Origin: Prinia subflava | Taxonomy: Eukaryota; Chordata; Aves; Passeriformes; Cisticolidae | NCBI RefSeq assembly: GCF_021018805.1 | Contig: NC_086248.1 | Coordinates: forward strand, 58,657,485-58,721,484 | Length of the DNA: 64,000 nucleotides | Reading direction: 5' to 3' | Shown: positions 27,801 to 42,800 of the stretch, piece by piece | Numbering within the stretch: the first letter of the stretch is position 1 | Layout: each line of letters opens with the position of its first letter | The notes under the pieces: model-generated | What the model was told of the DNA's origin: nothing | The model's input: only the letters and a program-made list of their open reading frames with translations | Database searches by the model: none | Translations under genes and position numbers: made by a program

Positions 27801-30800
27801 AAAGAACACAGTTTAAACATAGAAGATTTGATAATTAAAGATAAGCAATATTTCTATGAGAAGTGGTCAGATTTCTCCAAGAAGATAAGAGCTAAGTCCA
27901 GCCACTGAAAAATTTCTAAGCAGATAGTACAAATAAAATTTTATAAAGTAGTGCTACAATTCACAATTCACTCAATTTTCTTATTTTATCCCGAGGTAGT
28001 CATGACTTTCTCTGAATAGCTTAATAATCTCTTGAAGATGTTACACATTTCAGGAATTAGGGCTGTTTGCAACAGGTGTCTGCTACTTATGTTCCGTCTC
28101 ATGAAAAGTATATACATGCAAACTTTGACATATCAGTGTTAATCTGAAATGCTGAGTAAGTAAAACGTTATAAAAAATAGGAGAAGGAAAAGAAGAGAAA
28201 GAAATCAAAAAGGAAAAAAAGATTAATAATCAGAAAAAAGAATAGTATAGTTACATATAAACCTTCCAGAAATTCTGATCTCTCAGAATAGGGACCACAG
28301 TTTCCACTGTATTCCCTCTACAGTACACATTGCTGCCTTGAACCATTCTTATGTTACCTTTTTAAAAACAAAACCAAAAAGTGTGTTAGCATCTACAAAA
28401 TATTTTAGAGATACAATTGGTTCCTGTACTAAATTGCTAATGACTAGTTGTTTTGATTTATTTTGTTCACTATACCTGCAAGTCATGTAGCTTTGCCTCT
28501 ATGGCTTTGCTGTCCCCAGACCTGTCAGATGATTCTTTTACTGCAGCCTTCACACCAGAAAACCATTCCTGGAATTCTTGCATAGAGTCTTATTTAATAA
28601 AAAAGTATAGAAAAGAGAATATTTTTTTTAGATCCAACAATATTATATAGCTGTTTTAAACAAGTCTTTTATCCTTCAGGAACAGTATGTAAAAGCTAAC
28701 AGAATAAGTATAATTGTCCTCAATAACCCTGGAAGAAGGATTAACTTCACAAGAAACTAGATGTTTCCACTGTAAACATCCAAATTTGAACAGTCTTACT
28801 AGGTTGCCCTTGACAGTCAGTTTCAATTTATGATATGTCCCAATTTTATGCTAGATATAATCTAAATCAGTATCTTAATAGATAAGGTTCAAAGTTGCTT
28901 ACTTTTCTCCAGTGACTATCCAGAAAGCCCAGAAAATGGGTACTTTTACATTATAAACACCTCCATTTGCTTATATATCTCTCTTTATTGCAAATAAACA
29001 AAGTGTATTTATGCAGTAAAGATGAATACTAATGGTGACAAAAGGTGCATTTTCATGCATAATACATGGTTAGAGTTGACTATGCAAAATGCTTTGTTTC
29101 ATGGCTGTTATCCAATGAACATATGGTAACAGGACTTTTTGAGAGGCTCCACATGAAAATAAAGTTGTAAATGCAAGTGACGTCAGTGGAAACTCTGGCA
29201 GGCTCCAGAATGACTCACGGCTGCGGGCTAAAGGCTCACTCATATTAACCAGCCTGAGGACTCACAGAGGAAATGTTTTTCCAAGGAGTCCTGCATCCTG
29301 GCCTGTGTTCTGGAACAGAGCAGATTCACAGCTTCATACTTCTTTATTAACAGAGAGAGGGTGCCACCGAGTGCCTCCAGCTCCACCGAATGGTATTTGC
29401 GACAGAGGCTATTGAGGGTCTCCCGTGTGGAGTCAATGCTGCTCTGCCGAAGCTGAAGGTCCTTTTGTGTTTCCTGAAAATAAAGTTACAACATAAATAT
29501 GGTGTTTAGAAAGAAACAAAAGAACTGTCCTTTTCTCAAGCATTCCTACTCCTCCCATAAGTTCTTTCCTCTTGTACTCTATAAGTCATCCCAGACGCAA
29601 AGAAGGGAAGAGGCCCTGGATCATGTTTCCTGAATTTTCCAAGTGAGATGAATCCCTGAAACTAGAAAGCCATCATAGAAATGTGAAGAGTGCTGTTTCT
29701 CATGATTTATTACTCTATTAGAAATAAATAGATTTCAAGGCATATTGAATAGAAATAGATATTTTCAGAAAAGTCTGAATGTGGGATGCAATATGACACT
29801 GGTATTTGGCAGGACTTCTGAATGAGAAACATTTTCTGAAAATTAAATGTGAATTGGCTAGTGTATCAGTGTTAACTGTGCTCAAAGTTAAATACCTGTG
29901 TGTGGTTTGTCATGTTATGATGTGTATAACTGCATGCAGTCAAGAGAGCACTTGGATGCAGAAAAATAGAATTGCTCTACATGATGACTGAGGACTTCTG
30001 AGGTAGAGGTTTATGTTAAAATTGAGTTTGGACCACTTTTTTACTGTGATGTGCTATGAGTTCATAGCTTACTGCAAGGGAGTCAATGCACTTGCAAACA
30101 TGCTGGAGTAATGACCAAGGAGTTCAATGTAACAAAACCAGTTTTTGTCACAACAAAGACCATATTATTCATTAAAATTTTCTAAAAAGTTTGTATGAAG
30201 TTTATAAATCAGAACTTTTGTTCATTGGTCCTTCAAAGTCCTAAAAATTGTCATGGTATTATTTGCTAATATCCTAGGAGCTGTGCAGGAGATAGGCATT
30301 TTTTATCAAAGGAAAGGTAAGTATAAAGCTAAGAAAAAAAAATAAAGATCCATACATAAGGAAAAGTATATTAATTTTCATCAACGCTGACCTTTAGTTT
30401 ATTTAGAGCTTCAGGATCCAGGTTACGTGCACAGCTTAACAGTGTCTCCTCCACTTGAGTTAGCCAGTCTGTCATCTGACCAATCAGCTTCTGTAACTGC
30501 ATCTTCTGAGTGCTGAAATCTTTCAGTGTCTCTTTTGCCGTCTCTGATATTTCTTTGGCGTGTTCCAACTTCTGCCTCAAATCTGATTCTATAAACTAAA
30601 ACCAAAATGTTATGTATTAAGACATTTAATAATAGAAATGTTTATTAGAGTAAATGCTTATTGGCAAAATGGAAGGTAGGAAAGTGGCACACAATGATAA
30701 TTTTGCTCTCTTTACACATTTAACTGGAGATACTTGCACACCTACAAAATGACAACCATTCAGGATTCAGTCTTAGATATATAATAATCCAAAGAAGTGA

Positions 30801-33800
30801 TACTAACGTATGAAAACCCAGACTGCAAACTATTGCAGTTATTATCCATTTCTGAAAAATTAAACAGTTGATATTATCCCTTTACTAATTTGCCATATAT
30901 ACAGAACATGACCTACACTCAAATAGCTTGATAAAACAGAAAAGTCAGTTGGGGAGTGAGCCTTAAGAGCACAGAGGCTTAAAGTATCTCAGTGTAAGGC
31001 AGGTGAAAATTGAAGACAGTACAAAAAATAAGCTAGGACCTTGCCCCGTAATCTGTTCAAAGGCAGGAATATGGAAAATTATAGTAGATGTTAGCTCAGC
31101 ACATATCACTTACAGAAGTAAATAGAATCAGTCATAACATGGTGCTACATATAAATCAGATTCACAGAATCCTTTGGGTTAGAAGGGGCCTCTGTGGATT
31201 CCCTAGTCCAAGTTCCCTGTCAAGGGAGGATCACCTAAAGCAGGTGACATAGAAACACATCCAGGTGGGTTTTTCCCTCTCCAGAGAGGGAGACTTGATA
31301 ACCTCCCTGGGCAGCCTGTTCCAAAATGTGGGCAAGGCTTGAGTGTTATATTAACTTCCATTAAAACCTGATATGTAACAAGATATATCCCTGCCCATGG
31401 AAATTGCAGAAGTCAGCTTATTTTTAAAAATTTCTGACATTAGGTTAATAATCTCAAATTCCAGTTTCTGTTTGTAATCTAACTGGCCAAAATAGTTCAA
31501 CAGCTCACCTTTGTGTTCATTATTTTATGTTTTTTCTTGTAAGAGCTAGTTCAGGGGCCTTATTCTAGTCCACTAAAGAATATTTTTTGGTTAACAAAGC
31601 AAATGAACATATTTTACTGCCTTATAATCCTTTCAAGGAAACAAACTGTGCACGCACTCATGTGTGATGTGGCTCAATGTTGTGCAGTATAGAGAATATC
31701 TGTAGTCTCATATCTCATCAGCTACATTATAAACTATTTATTATATTTTGATTTATTAACAAATGCTTCTACAACCCTAATATTCACTTATTTTATGACA
31801 TACTATTTATACAAAAAAAAAAAAAATCAAGGTTACCTAAAGAAATATGAACAATAGTAATGCCACATATAAATAATAATGCTGCATCTGTCACCTTGAA
31901 AGAAAATGGCAGTGTAGAAAAGACAAAAATTTCAGAAGGAATGTTTTCTTAGTTATTTGAGCACAGTCTGTGGTTACCAATGTCTTTATTTTACCTGGAG
32001 ATCTGCAGGAGGCTCTTGACTATGGGTCAGTTCTTTGAGTTCTGAAATTTTGGAACTCAGTTGCTCCAACTTCAGCTCTTTATTCTTGACTTCAGACTGT
32101 AAAAGAGATGTCATCAAAGTTTCATACCAAACTACAAGAAGCTTTTAGACTTTCAGAAGGATGCTCTACCAATTTCAAAATTGAAAGAAAATGTAAACAC
32201 AATTTAGCAACCAGAGGAAAAACACTGTTGTACTAATTCTGTGCTCTAAAAATCTCCCATCTCTTTTTCCTTATTAAACTCAGTTTGGAGAAATTTTCCC
32301 CTCCTTTAAAATAATCATACAAATTATTAGCATTTAAAATGCTATAAAAGCTTTTGTTTGTAAAAATTGGGAAAATAAAGATGAAAATGTCATTGTTTAT
32401 TTGACTGGAAGTATCTACTAGGGGTGTTAGGTTCCACTTAAAGACGTACAGAGTGCATTACATGTGGTCTCTGATTTTTATTATAAACAAGTGAGGTATT
32501 GATATAAATTAGACACAGAAATAGAATTTAACTTTAAGAGGGATTTAAAAATGCTGATACATATACACTGACATATCTGGAGCTTGTACTTATAGATCTA
32601 AGTTATTTAAAAATTTACTAATTAAAAATATGGTATCAAAGTGAAAGCAAAAAAATAACTTGGAGTTCTGAAGTATCAATATCCTATTGCCCAAATTTTC
32701 TTTTCTACAAGTTTAAACAGACCATTCCAATTTAAAATTGGACAGTGGATTGCAGGATTAAATTGCTGAACTTAACATCTACCCTAAATGCTCAGAAGAA
32801 TAGTTAAGGGGTATTTTGTACTAGGGAGGATATAATATTAGGTGGTCAGGCAAGAGAGTGGCCACTGATTTGGGCCATAGGAGAAGTAAAATGATTGTTG
32901 CTGTCCATTCTCATCTATTTCTGACTGCTGAAAGGGCAGGACCCTGCTGTCACTGAACTCATCATCTTGCCTTTGCAAAACAAAGTGCAAAAAAAAAAAG
33001 CATTCTGCATTCTGTGACTGTAAATGTACACACAGTGATCACATCTGCTATTCTGCCCCTCCTGCATATCAAGTACACCTGTGGTTTTTACCAAATCAGT
33101 TTTACCAGCAATGAATTTAGGTGGTTGGATTGCTACATAAGGCATTCGATAAAGCTTAACTTTGAGCAAGACTCTGATTTATCAATGTTTATATTCTATC
33201 ATAATACTTGAACATCTTTACTGTGCATCTTCATAAGGACATAATTTATTCCAAATGAAGTAGAATATGGCTCAATCTCTGATTGATCTGATGTGCATTT
33301 TAAGCCAATAGGGATAAGATGCATCCTGAACATTGGTTAGATTTCTAAAAGAGTTTAATGTTATCCAGAAAAAAAGTCATAATCTAACTGAAATTGTCAG
33401 AACCTGACAATAAAGTTTGCCTTCCAGTCCAGCATATCTCTTTTATTGTCTGAAGAATGTACGTTCCAGGATGAGGTTTTAGAAACTAATCTTTTTTTTT
33501 TTGCAGCTAAATTTTAGCTGAAGTTGTCTAAAATTTTCCTTGTTTTTTACTGGAACAGAATTCAGTCTAGAAGTGAATACAACTGCAAGAGCCAAAACCA
33601 CATTGGAGCTTAGATTTAGCAAGATGTGCCATTTTTTATTCTGTCAGAAGCTAACCCCTTCAGATGAAAAGGACAGGAATGCTTTCAGTTAGCTATTGGC
33701 TTAGAGTACCACAACTTGAACAGAGGACACGGAGGTCTACAACAGCCCAGCCTTCTTGCTGTGCCAGACATCACTTGCCAGACATTTGATCCACAACATT

Positions 33801-36800
33801 TTTATCACTGATTTGTGGGTCAGAACCTGGAAATCTTTCAGGAGGACCTCCATTCTCTGACTGTTACTGAAGTTGTTGATGCCTTCATTCAGTTGAGAAA
33901 TGCACTTGTTACACCATCCATCTAATTCATCTCCAGTTTTCAGGATGTCATCCCATAGAGACACGCTTACACTTAGTCGGTCGATGTTATCATCGATTCT
34001 TTCAGATACCTTTTAGGAAAGAAGAATATATTAATACCATTCACAAATTAATTTTAAACTCCTCTATTTTGCAGACAGTTGTAAGACAAATGCATCAAAA
34101 ATAATTAGTAAGCCTGGGTAAAATAATTTTCTTGGATTTAGTTTTAAGTTCTGAATTCTAATTTCAATTTAGTTACTCAGATCATAAAATGAACACAAAT
34201 CTTATGTGTCTCTTTCCAAATATTTGCATTTTTTTTTACTGGGAACAAGTTTTATGTTCAAATAAACAATAAACTGGTCTAGTGAAAGATGCCCCTGCCC
34301 TGGGTGTAGGGGCTTGGAACCAGATATTTAAGGTCCCCTCCAACCCAAACCAGTCTGTGATTCTGTAATTAGCTTTCATGTTTCTCTCTTACAGTGATGT
34401 CTTTCTCAACATATCCTTTGTGGTTTAGCTTAATGTAATTTACTGCCAAACATATTAGTCCAATATGCTTCACTAAAGTATTGCTGGTATGCATTACGTG
34501 TGAATCCAACACCAATTCATTCCCAATTCACAGTACTAGGATTCATCCACTGCTGTAAGACATCATTTAAAATCTATTAAATTGATGTCTCAACTTCATG
34601 CATACAGTGGATGCCAAATCCCTCTGACTAAGACTTTGAGTTATACTTCCAAGTGAATTCTCTAAACAATTGTACTCTTAGATCCTAAGAAAATAGAACT
34701 ATTGTAAGCTTAGCCAAACTTAAAAACTGTATTTGGCATATAAACACCGGATTCTTACATCTAGCCACTTGTCCACCATGGAGTTCATATCTGTTTTCAG
34801 CGCAGTGGAGTCGCAGTTATGCACTCTTTTCAGCTCTGCTAACAAATGATTTCCTGTCTTAGTGAAAGTATCCAGGTCTTTTTGTTTATCACTCAGATCA
34901 TTCTTGGCAGCTTCATGCTGTGGACATAAATATTTGCTTGTTTAATGAAGCCTTAAAGAAAGAAAGCAAAATCCAGTTCTTCCATCCCTAGCTCTGTGTT
35001 ATGAATTTGTTAAATCTCATATCTAATATTTAACTACTCCACAAAATACAAAGCAACTGACATGGTTTTCTCATTAGCATAATCATAAATATCTTAAGAA
35101 TCTGCATTTTCATTAACAACAGATAAACAGATCTCAGCAAAATGTAAAAAAGGGCTGTATTCTCTCCTCATCATAATCAGTACAATTTAAACTCTGAATG
35201 ATAGTGTGACAAGATTAGTCAGTAAATTCAAGGAGGCTTAAAAACAGCTCAAGGGCACCTTTAAAACAAAAAAAGTCCATTTAATAAAAAAAATCATTAA
35301 AATTTCTCAAAGGAAGATATGTGTCGTTACCTTGGCTAATGTTCTTCTGACATCTTCATGGTCCTTCCATATGGATGTGGACACAGAAGCACTGTTAGCA
35401 CTGTCTATGACTTTCATTACTGTTGACTTCAGGCTCTGATATTCCTTCATCAGATCAATCAGAACACAGGACTGCTCCTTTCTGTAATGTGAAAAAGCTG
35501 TGTTAGTACCATTTGCTGTCATGTTTCTGAAGGACAGAGAACATGACATAGCAATTCACCATGGGAAAAACCAGGATGCTGTGCTAAATATCAGTTGGGA
35601 AGCCAAGGAAATGTGAATATTTTGGGTTTACAAATCACTGTTGATCCATGACAAAACATCTTACATAAGGGACATGAATGTGAATTGCCATCTTATATAT
35701 ATTAGATACTAAAGCACCTAACTTCAGCAAATGAAAAACTGAAACTGGAATTCAAGCTTCTCAGTTGCTAAGTTTAGCAGCTTTTTGACTGAAAACCACA
35801 TTATAATGATTGTGCCATTCACAGTTCATTAAAAAAAAAGTTGGTTTTTAACATGGAGTATTTTTTGGGTAAAAAACAAGCAGAAATAAAGACTAAAGCA
35901 ATGCATACTAAGGTCTGTTCTATTTTGTCCTCCAATTGTCAGATGCATATTTTGGGACTAAAATGTTATATTCAGCTTACCTCCCTTCTACTGAGAATAA
36001 ATTAGCCTTTTGCTAAAAACAAGCCTAATTTTTCTCCCACTGTCTCTGAAAGCCTCTTTATGCTCAGGCAATGGACAGAGGAAAAAGACCTTCTCAATCC
36101 ATTCCTGGTGTTTATACTGAAGAGAGAGAAGCAAAACTGATACTTTGGATATATGCAATGTTTATTTGTAAAACAGTTTTTCAATGAAAGGATTTTGGGA
36201 AGCGTGACATTGTCAAAAAAGAGGAGCAACTGTTTTAGGAGCTGTCTCTTCTCTGAATGCTCCAAAGAGCTCTCCAAAATAAGCAAGTTCAGGAGGGGCT
36301 AAAATTGTGTCTGTATGAGAGAGAAAACACTGCTAGTTTTCTTTAAAGATGATTGTGAGGCAGTTAAGACAATGGAAAGGGTGATAAAACTTTCTCTAGT
36401 TTCTTTACCTTCTTTTGTTATCAACTTTCATCAATAAAACTGATCTGATCACGTGTCATATACAAACACTGTAACTAATTACACACTAATATCATTATAA
36501 ATCTGTTCCCTTGGGCAGGCAGAAATACTTAAATTTAAAAATTGTTTAGGACCTCTGAACATAGAACTGTCAGAAACACAAAACCAATGGAGAATGAAAA
36601 TTTGTGCTAGAAGGAGAATATGTGCTAGCTAGAGTGATAGTGAAAATTCAGTGGAGAATTCTTATCTTTCAGAAAACAGTAACATGCAATACAGCATGTA
36701 TGTAAGAGAATGTATATCTGTCATACTGTACTGAGGACCTGTCTGTGGCTTTACTAATAGTACAACTGGTACAAATATTCTTGTTAACAATGTGTTTTCA

Positions 36801-39800
36801 TCTTCTATTAAGTCTTTAACCTACAAGCCCTGTTTTTCACTGTAACTAATATGGCAAGAAGATACATGTAATAACTGTGTGTCTTTCCCCATCTTCTCCT
36901 TTCTTAGCTTAAGCTAAAGATATACTTACTTTTCATGTATAGCTTTCTTGGTATCCTTCCACAGAGATTCTAAGCGATTTATCTCTTTGTCACTCACAGG
37001 AGCAAGTGTGATATCTTTTTGGGCTATTTGTTTCGCTTTGTCCATGAGCCACTGGAGTTCATGCTGGTGAGAATTCAGTTCTTCATCTAACTGGTTAAAG
37101 ATCCTCAATCTGCAAGTTAAAACAGTGGTTTCAAATTTACTCATCTTCGCCTTTTTTTTTTTTTTCAAGAGAGAGGAGAAAGAAAGAGTGAAACAGTTGT
37201 TCTTAGTGTTACTGTGCCTAAAACTCCCTTTTTATATTATTTCCCATAATATAGGATTTTTTTTTCTGCTAGAACTGGGCTCAGAGTGTGATTTTTCTGA
37301 TACAGATACTGCTATAAAGTCATATAGATATATATGTAGCTCCCCCTCAAACAGTCACCTGGAAATATACTCATATATTTACATTAATACTTTATTACAG
37401 TAAGTGTTTTTAATTCCATCATCTCATGTACAATCTTCAGTTCTGCAAGGTAGGGATCGTTACGTTATATGGGATTTCTAATAGCTGTTTGGATCTTAGC
37501 TTCATTTGGACAAAATATATTTTTGAGAGGTAGACTTTCATGACTTTTCTTTCAATAGAAAAGATTAGCAGGACTTGCTTAGTAGATTAAGTAGATATAT
37601 ATGCTTGGCAAGAAATAAAGTATCCAGGTAAAAAACACACACATGCCTCCAATGAATCACAGAAGGTCTAGAGATTGCAATCAAGTGTGAAAGTGCCAAT
37701 GTTTTTTACCTTTGCTGGAGGGCTTGTAGTGTTGTCTCCTTCAGGCCCTCCTTGTCAGCCTTTTCCTCAGTATCTTCAATGCTCTTCAGTAACTGTTCTT
37801 TACGCTCCATGAAAGATCTTTGCAAGGCTCCAAGAGCTTCTGCCTCACTCTGTTTGGTTCCCAGCAGGTTTTGAACTGCCTCCAGTTCCACAGCCAGGTT
37901 ATCCACTATAGCCCTGCAGGAGGTCCTCTGCCCAGAAATGCTGTGTTTCAGATGATACTGAGCCTTAGTAAGGGAACCATCCAAACAGACAGCATCAGAT
38001 TCCAACTTGTTAAGATCCTTAATAACACCATTGAGTTCCCTCTCCAGTAATTCAGATTTAGCCTTATCCATATTTCCTGTTTTCTCCACTGTCTGCCTCA
38101 GCTGGTGGAGCACTCCTGAGGCAGCACTCTGGAGCTCCAGGAATTGTCGCAACTGATCCAGGGCGTCCTGTCTTTGGCTGGTTATTTGGCTTGCCTCCTG
38201 GAAGATCTGAAAGCAATCTTCAGTCTTTCCTTGCAATGTCTGCTGGTCCTCTGGGCTGCTGAAAGAACACAATTTTTCTACATGCTCCTTCAGACTTTGC
38301 AACTCCTGTTTCTTACTTTCCACTTCCATTGAGTGGTTCTATGGGAAAGAAAGAAAATAGGGCTGAGTTTCTTCTTCAAATCAAGAACTCAGAAAACATT
38401 TTAGTACTAAACTTACAAGTGAAACAAGTACTACTGAGGGGTTTTCATTAGGAATAGTTCAGTGTTAGAATTTTGCTTTACAATTGTCAAATAACAAAAG
38501 TCTGTATGTGACTGCAACATTATATTTGGTTTTTAAACAAATAAATTACTTGCTACTTCTAGATGAGTACTCAGCCAAATGCACTGTACAATTTCTCCGT
38601 CTTTAATATTTACATCCAAAAGTTTACCTTATTGTGAGATGCAGCTAGTTGTTGATCAGCTGTGTTTATCTCTGAAGTGGCTTGTAGTTCAGCAAGAAAT
38701 TGCTTAATCCAGTCTGAAAACCTGAGCAGGAGCTCATCAAACTGCCCATGCTCAGCAACAAGTGATTGAAGGAAGTTGATCCTATAGAATGTCAGATGTA
38801 AATATGAAAGCACTTGATGCAATTTAATCATTTCCCATAATCAAACCCACAGCTGACTGGTCAGCATTAAAATCAATGCCAGATGCAAGGAAAGTAGGAA
38901 ATACTTTCATTTGCCATATTGATTTTTTTTGTTCTGGGGAATAACTTAACATTTGAAAACACCTTTGGATCTTTCCTTTTCCAGTCATTTATATCAGCTG
39001 TTAGAGATGCCCCAAAAAACAAGGCAAGTTCTTCAAATTTTCTTTATGGGTGTAATCCCTGCAAAGACAATGTTATTGATGGAAGCTAAACTTTGATTTT
39101 CAGCCATAGCAATTATCATCTGACACACTGAATCAAGGTAAGAGTCTCACAAATTTAGGCTGGGGGTGAGGAATTTCATGTTCAACTTCCACTGAAGTAA
39201 ACAAGGATAAAGTCTGATCAGAGGAACACTGAGGAACTAGTTGGTTTTTACCATCTGTACTAAACCAACACAACAATTCAAAGGAAGAATGTGTTCAGAG
39301 TAGAACTCAGCAGGACTAAGTACCTAAGCACAAAGTCTAAACCTCCCCTGTAGAAAAGAGCTTGTCATTTACCTTCCCATTTCCCTTAGAAATTTCTCTA
39401 CCTAATTTTCAACATGTAGAAGATCATTATATTGTAAAACAATCATATTGACAAAGCACCCAGAAGATTACAGCATTGATCAGGATCTATTATTTAAGCT
39501 ACATAACAAACAGTAAAACATGTGTGTTCATCATGGAAAGAACTGAAATCTAAATATATGTTAACATACAGTTTGAAATAAAGGAGACAGTTTTTCTGAG
39601 CTTAACCTGAGCCAGCAGCCTAACAACTGAGCGTTTATAGTATTTATGGCAAATCAGAATTTCAAAGTGAGTTTAAAAATACAACAGTGTGGCTTTGCAC
39701 AAGATAAAACATATAACTGAAACAATCAAGAACAGATTATTAGAGATGTTGGAATTTACTTGGGAAATTGTATCTGAGGAAATGCAAGTCTGCCTTCATT

Positions 39801-42800
39801 TTCTGCCCCACATTTCTTCAAACAGACTCTTCTACCAAAAAACAGGGGAGTGTACGTCAAAAAGACAGCATCATAAATGTGTGGAATTCTCCATCCCCCA
39901 TTCCTGGGAGTTCAGGGATTAGTATTGATCTAAAACCTTTGTCTTCCTAATGGCAATACTGTAAAAAATACGGTTTGGGATTGGGCTTCCTCTGGACTTT
40001 GGTTACTTCAACATGTAAAAAACACCCTGAAGCACAAACCTTTTATCAACAGTTTGTGGTAAAGCTTTCCACCTTTCATCCAGGTCTTCAAATTTTTCTT
40101 TTATTGTTTTCACACACTGCTGTGAAGCTGTTGGAAATAGCGACTCATTTAACTGTAAAAGGCTCTCATAGACTGAAGTATGGGACACAATGTCTGCTCG
40201 CAAATCCTGGGATAACAATGGAATGAAAAACGTTCAGATTAAGCATGGAACCACATTATGCAGAATAACAAAAACTAATAAAAAAACCCAGCTACAGATT
40301 TCCAGTACAGTACTTTGAGTCAAGTTAGCAAACAGTCAAATCCTTGGAGGAACTGAGGCCTATTAGGACAAGCAGGTACTCAACACCTCTCAGACAGCTA
40401 AATTCAGTAGGGATTCATCAAAGTTGGTATTTTTCTCTCCTTGGGGACTAAGTGTGACTTTTCCATGATGACAGTGACTAAAATTGATTTTGTGTGTAGC
40501 AAGAGAATTCTGTGAAAAATGTTGCAAACTGGGCCAAACAAAGCAAAACATTAAAAAAAAAAAAACAAACCAAAACCAGACCCACGGCCCCCCCAAAAAA
40601 ACCCCAAACCCCATAAACAAACAAATAAAAACAATAACAAGCAACCAAACAGCAAACTACTCCCCAAACAAAAAAATACTCAACAACAACAGCAGAAACC
40701 CCACCCCCAACCCCTCAATTAATTTTCCTTTTCTTCAGTTATATTTAAAACTGACGACTTGGACTACTTGGCTTCAAGAAAGGTATAAAAGATGTTACAT
40801 TTGGCCAACTGCTTCATATTAATCTAAAAACAAATGGCAAAAATTTAAAGGGAAAGCATAATTTAGAATAGGATGAAAGTCTTGTGTTTGAAAAAAAGTC
40901 TGAAAGTAGACTTCCATTGTGATTTCAAAACCTTTGAGCAGGTTTTCATCTGAGAACCTTATCTCACATGCAAAAAATGAGAAAAGACGCATTGCCTAAT
41001 AAAGGAATTTCTCTAGAGAAAGGATTTTCTAACAAGCAGATCGATGTCCTTCTTTGACAGGTAATAGGATATACCAAGGACCCTTTTTTCTTTGGCTGGC
41101 ATATTATAGTTAAAAGTAATAGTAAAGTCATTGAGTAATTGCAAGCGATAATGTAATGCCTCCTAGAAGATTTGCAAAGCCCAGTATCAGTTGACTTGTC
41201 AGACTATAACTGAGCAATTCCTTTCTTTAAAAGACATAGAAATACACCAGAAAATGCAGGAGGACAATATTTCAGTTGAAACATACCTGCAGTGCCTGCA
41301 GTTCACCTTCCAGCTTAATTCTGTCAGCAGAAACATACTGCTCTGAAGGCCTGCCTGTAGCTTCACACCCCTCCAACCAGGCCAGGAAGGCAGACAGCTC
41401 CTTCTCCTGCCTAGCAAAATCACAACCTGGAGTTACCAAGACATCCTCTCAGTCTCACACACTGAGCCCAGGAAGGTCTCTGTGTCCATCACAACAGATG
41501 TGGGCGTTTACTCACTTCTGCCACTGAGCCAGAAGATTCTCTAATAAGCTCTGTTTCTCCTTAGCACTTTCCAGCACTTTTTCGTATTTCTGCTGTAACG
41601 CTGTGACCTCTTGAGCAGCTTTTTCTTTGCTGGCCACCTTTCGGACACCAGCTGAGAGAGAGGCCAAAGGGTTGCTCAGTTTTTCCACAGTATGACAAAG
41701 GTCCTAGAGAACATGGAAAAGAAACAGAAGTCACATAGATAAACAACAGAGTTATGGTAACAATGGTGGGAAACATTCTCAAGTTCTACTCTTAAGTTTG
41801 AAGAAACGCTACATCCCTCAGATCAGGAAGTCACTTCACAGCTCAGATATTGCTCAGGTCCACCCTAGGTCCACGTGTTCCCAGCAAACCAATGAACTAG
41901 ACTGTAGTGGCAAAAGACTTCCCTAGGAACGGTGTTGAAGGGAGAAAGTCTGCAACAAACGTGTCAGATCTCCTGAACAGGCATGTGACACAGGATCATC
42001 CATGCAGGACAAAACTCCAAATTCAGGAAAAGCTTGAGATTCCCTCACGTCTGTCTAAGAGTTTCTCTAATTTATATAAAATAAACTCAAAACCTCACTC
42101 CAATAGGTGAGGATTGCCAGACTTGCAGCCAATGTCACGACATGGGAGAAGTAGGGAAGAGTTACTTGGAACTTCCATCAGCATTAGCTAAAGGTCTTTT
42201 TCATAGAAATGACATCTAATGTTAACTGCGTTTCCCAGTGTTGCTGTTTCTAGAAAGCTGGGAGACTTGTCCATATGAAAATGATTGAAATGTAGTACAG
42301 TGAGTTAGAAAAGCACCAAATGAAACAGATTTAAGATCACAGAAGTTCCACTCACAGGTGTGGAATAGTAACAACAATAGTAATTGCTATAATGACAAGA
42401 AATCATATATAGGAGGAAACGTGAATTATACAGGAACAAGCTGCTGATAATTTCACATCAAGATATTTAATCCCCTAAAGAGAATAAGATCTTATAACAA
42501 CATATTCATGATATTCATAGTGTTTAAAAGGAAATAAAAATGGTGAATGCAAGTGTTGTCTGAATAAATTCCCCATATGCAAAATATTTTTCCTCAATTA
42601 GTATCAAGCTTTCTTGAAGTAGACAGGTCAGGTCCTCCTTGAAAACATCCTTTGTAAGTGGGTCCCCCTTGAAAACATCCTTTGTAAGCAGATACCTATC
42701 ACTAAGTTCAGAAGACATTATATTCATTTTACTGTAAAACTTTAATGTAATTTTACTGTAATATGACTAAAATTGTTTGTAACATTTTCTTAGAAAGAAA

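Noticed and set aside
29211..29220. Alternative exon 27 donor CCGTGAGTCA
   Set aside because: Using it would include an in-frame stop after the normal exon end, so it would truncate the protein; the upstream GTGAGT keeps the frame.
40484..40822. Plus-strand open frame rich in Asn, Pro and Lys
   Set aside because: It only translates the A/C low-complexity tract and has no family resemblance.
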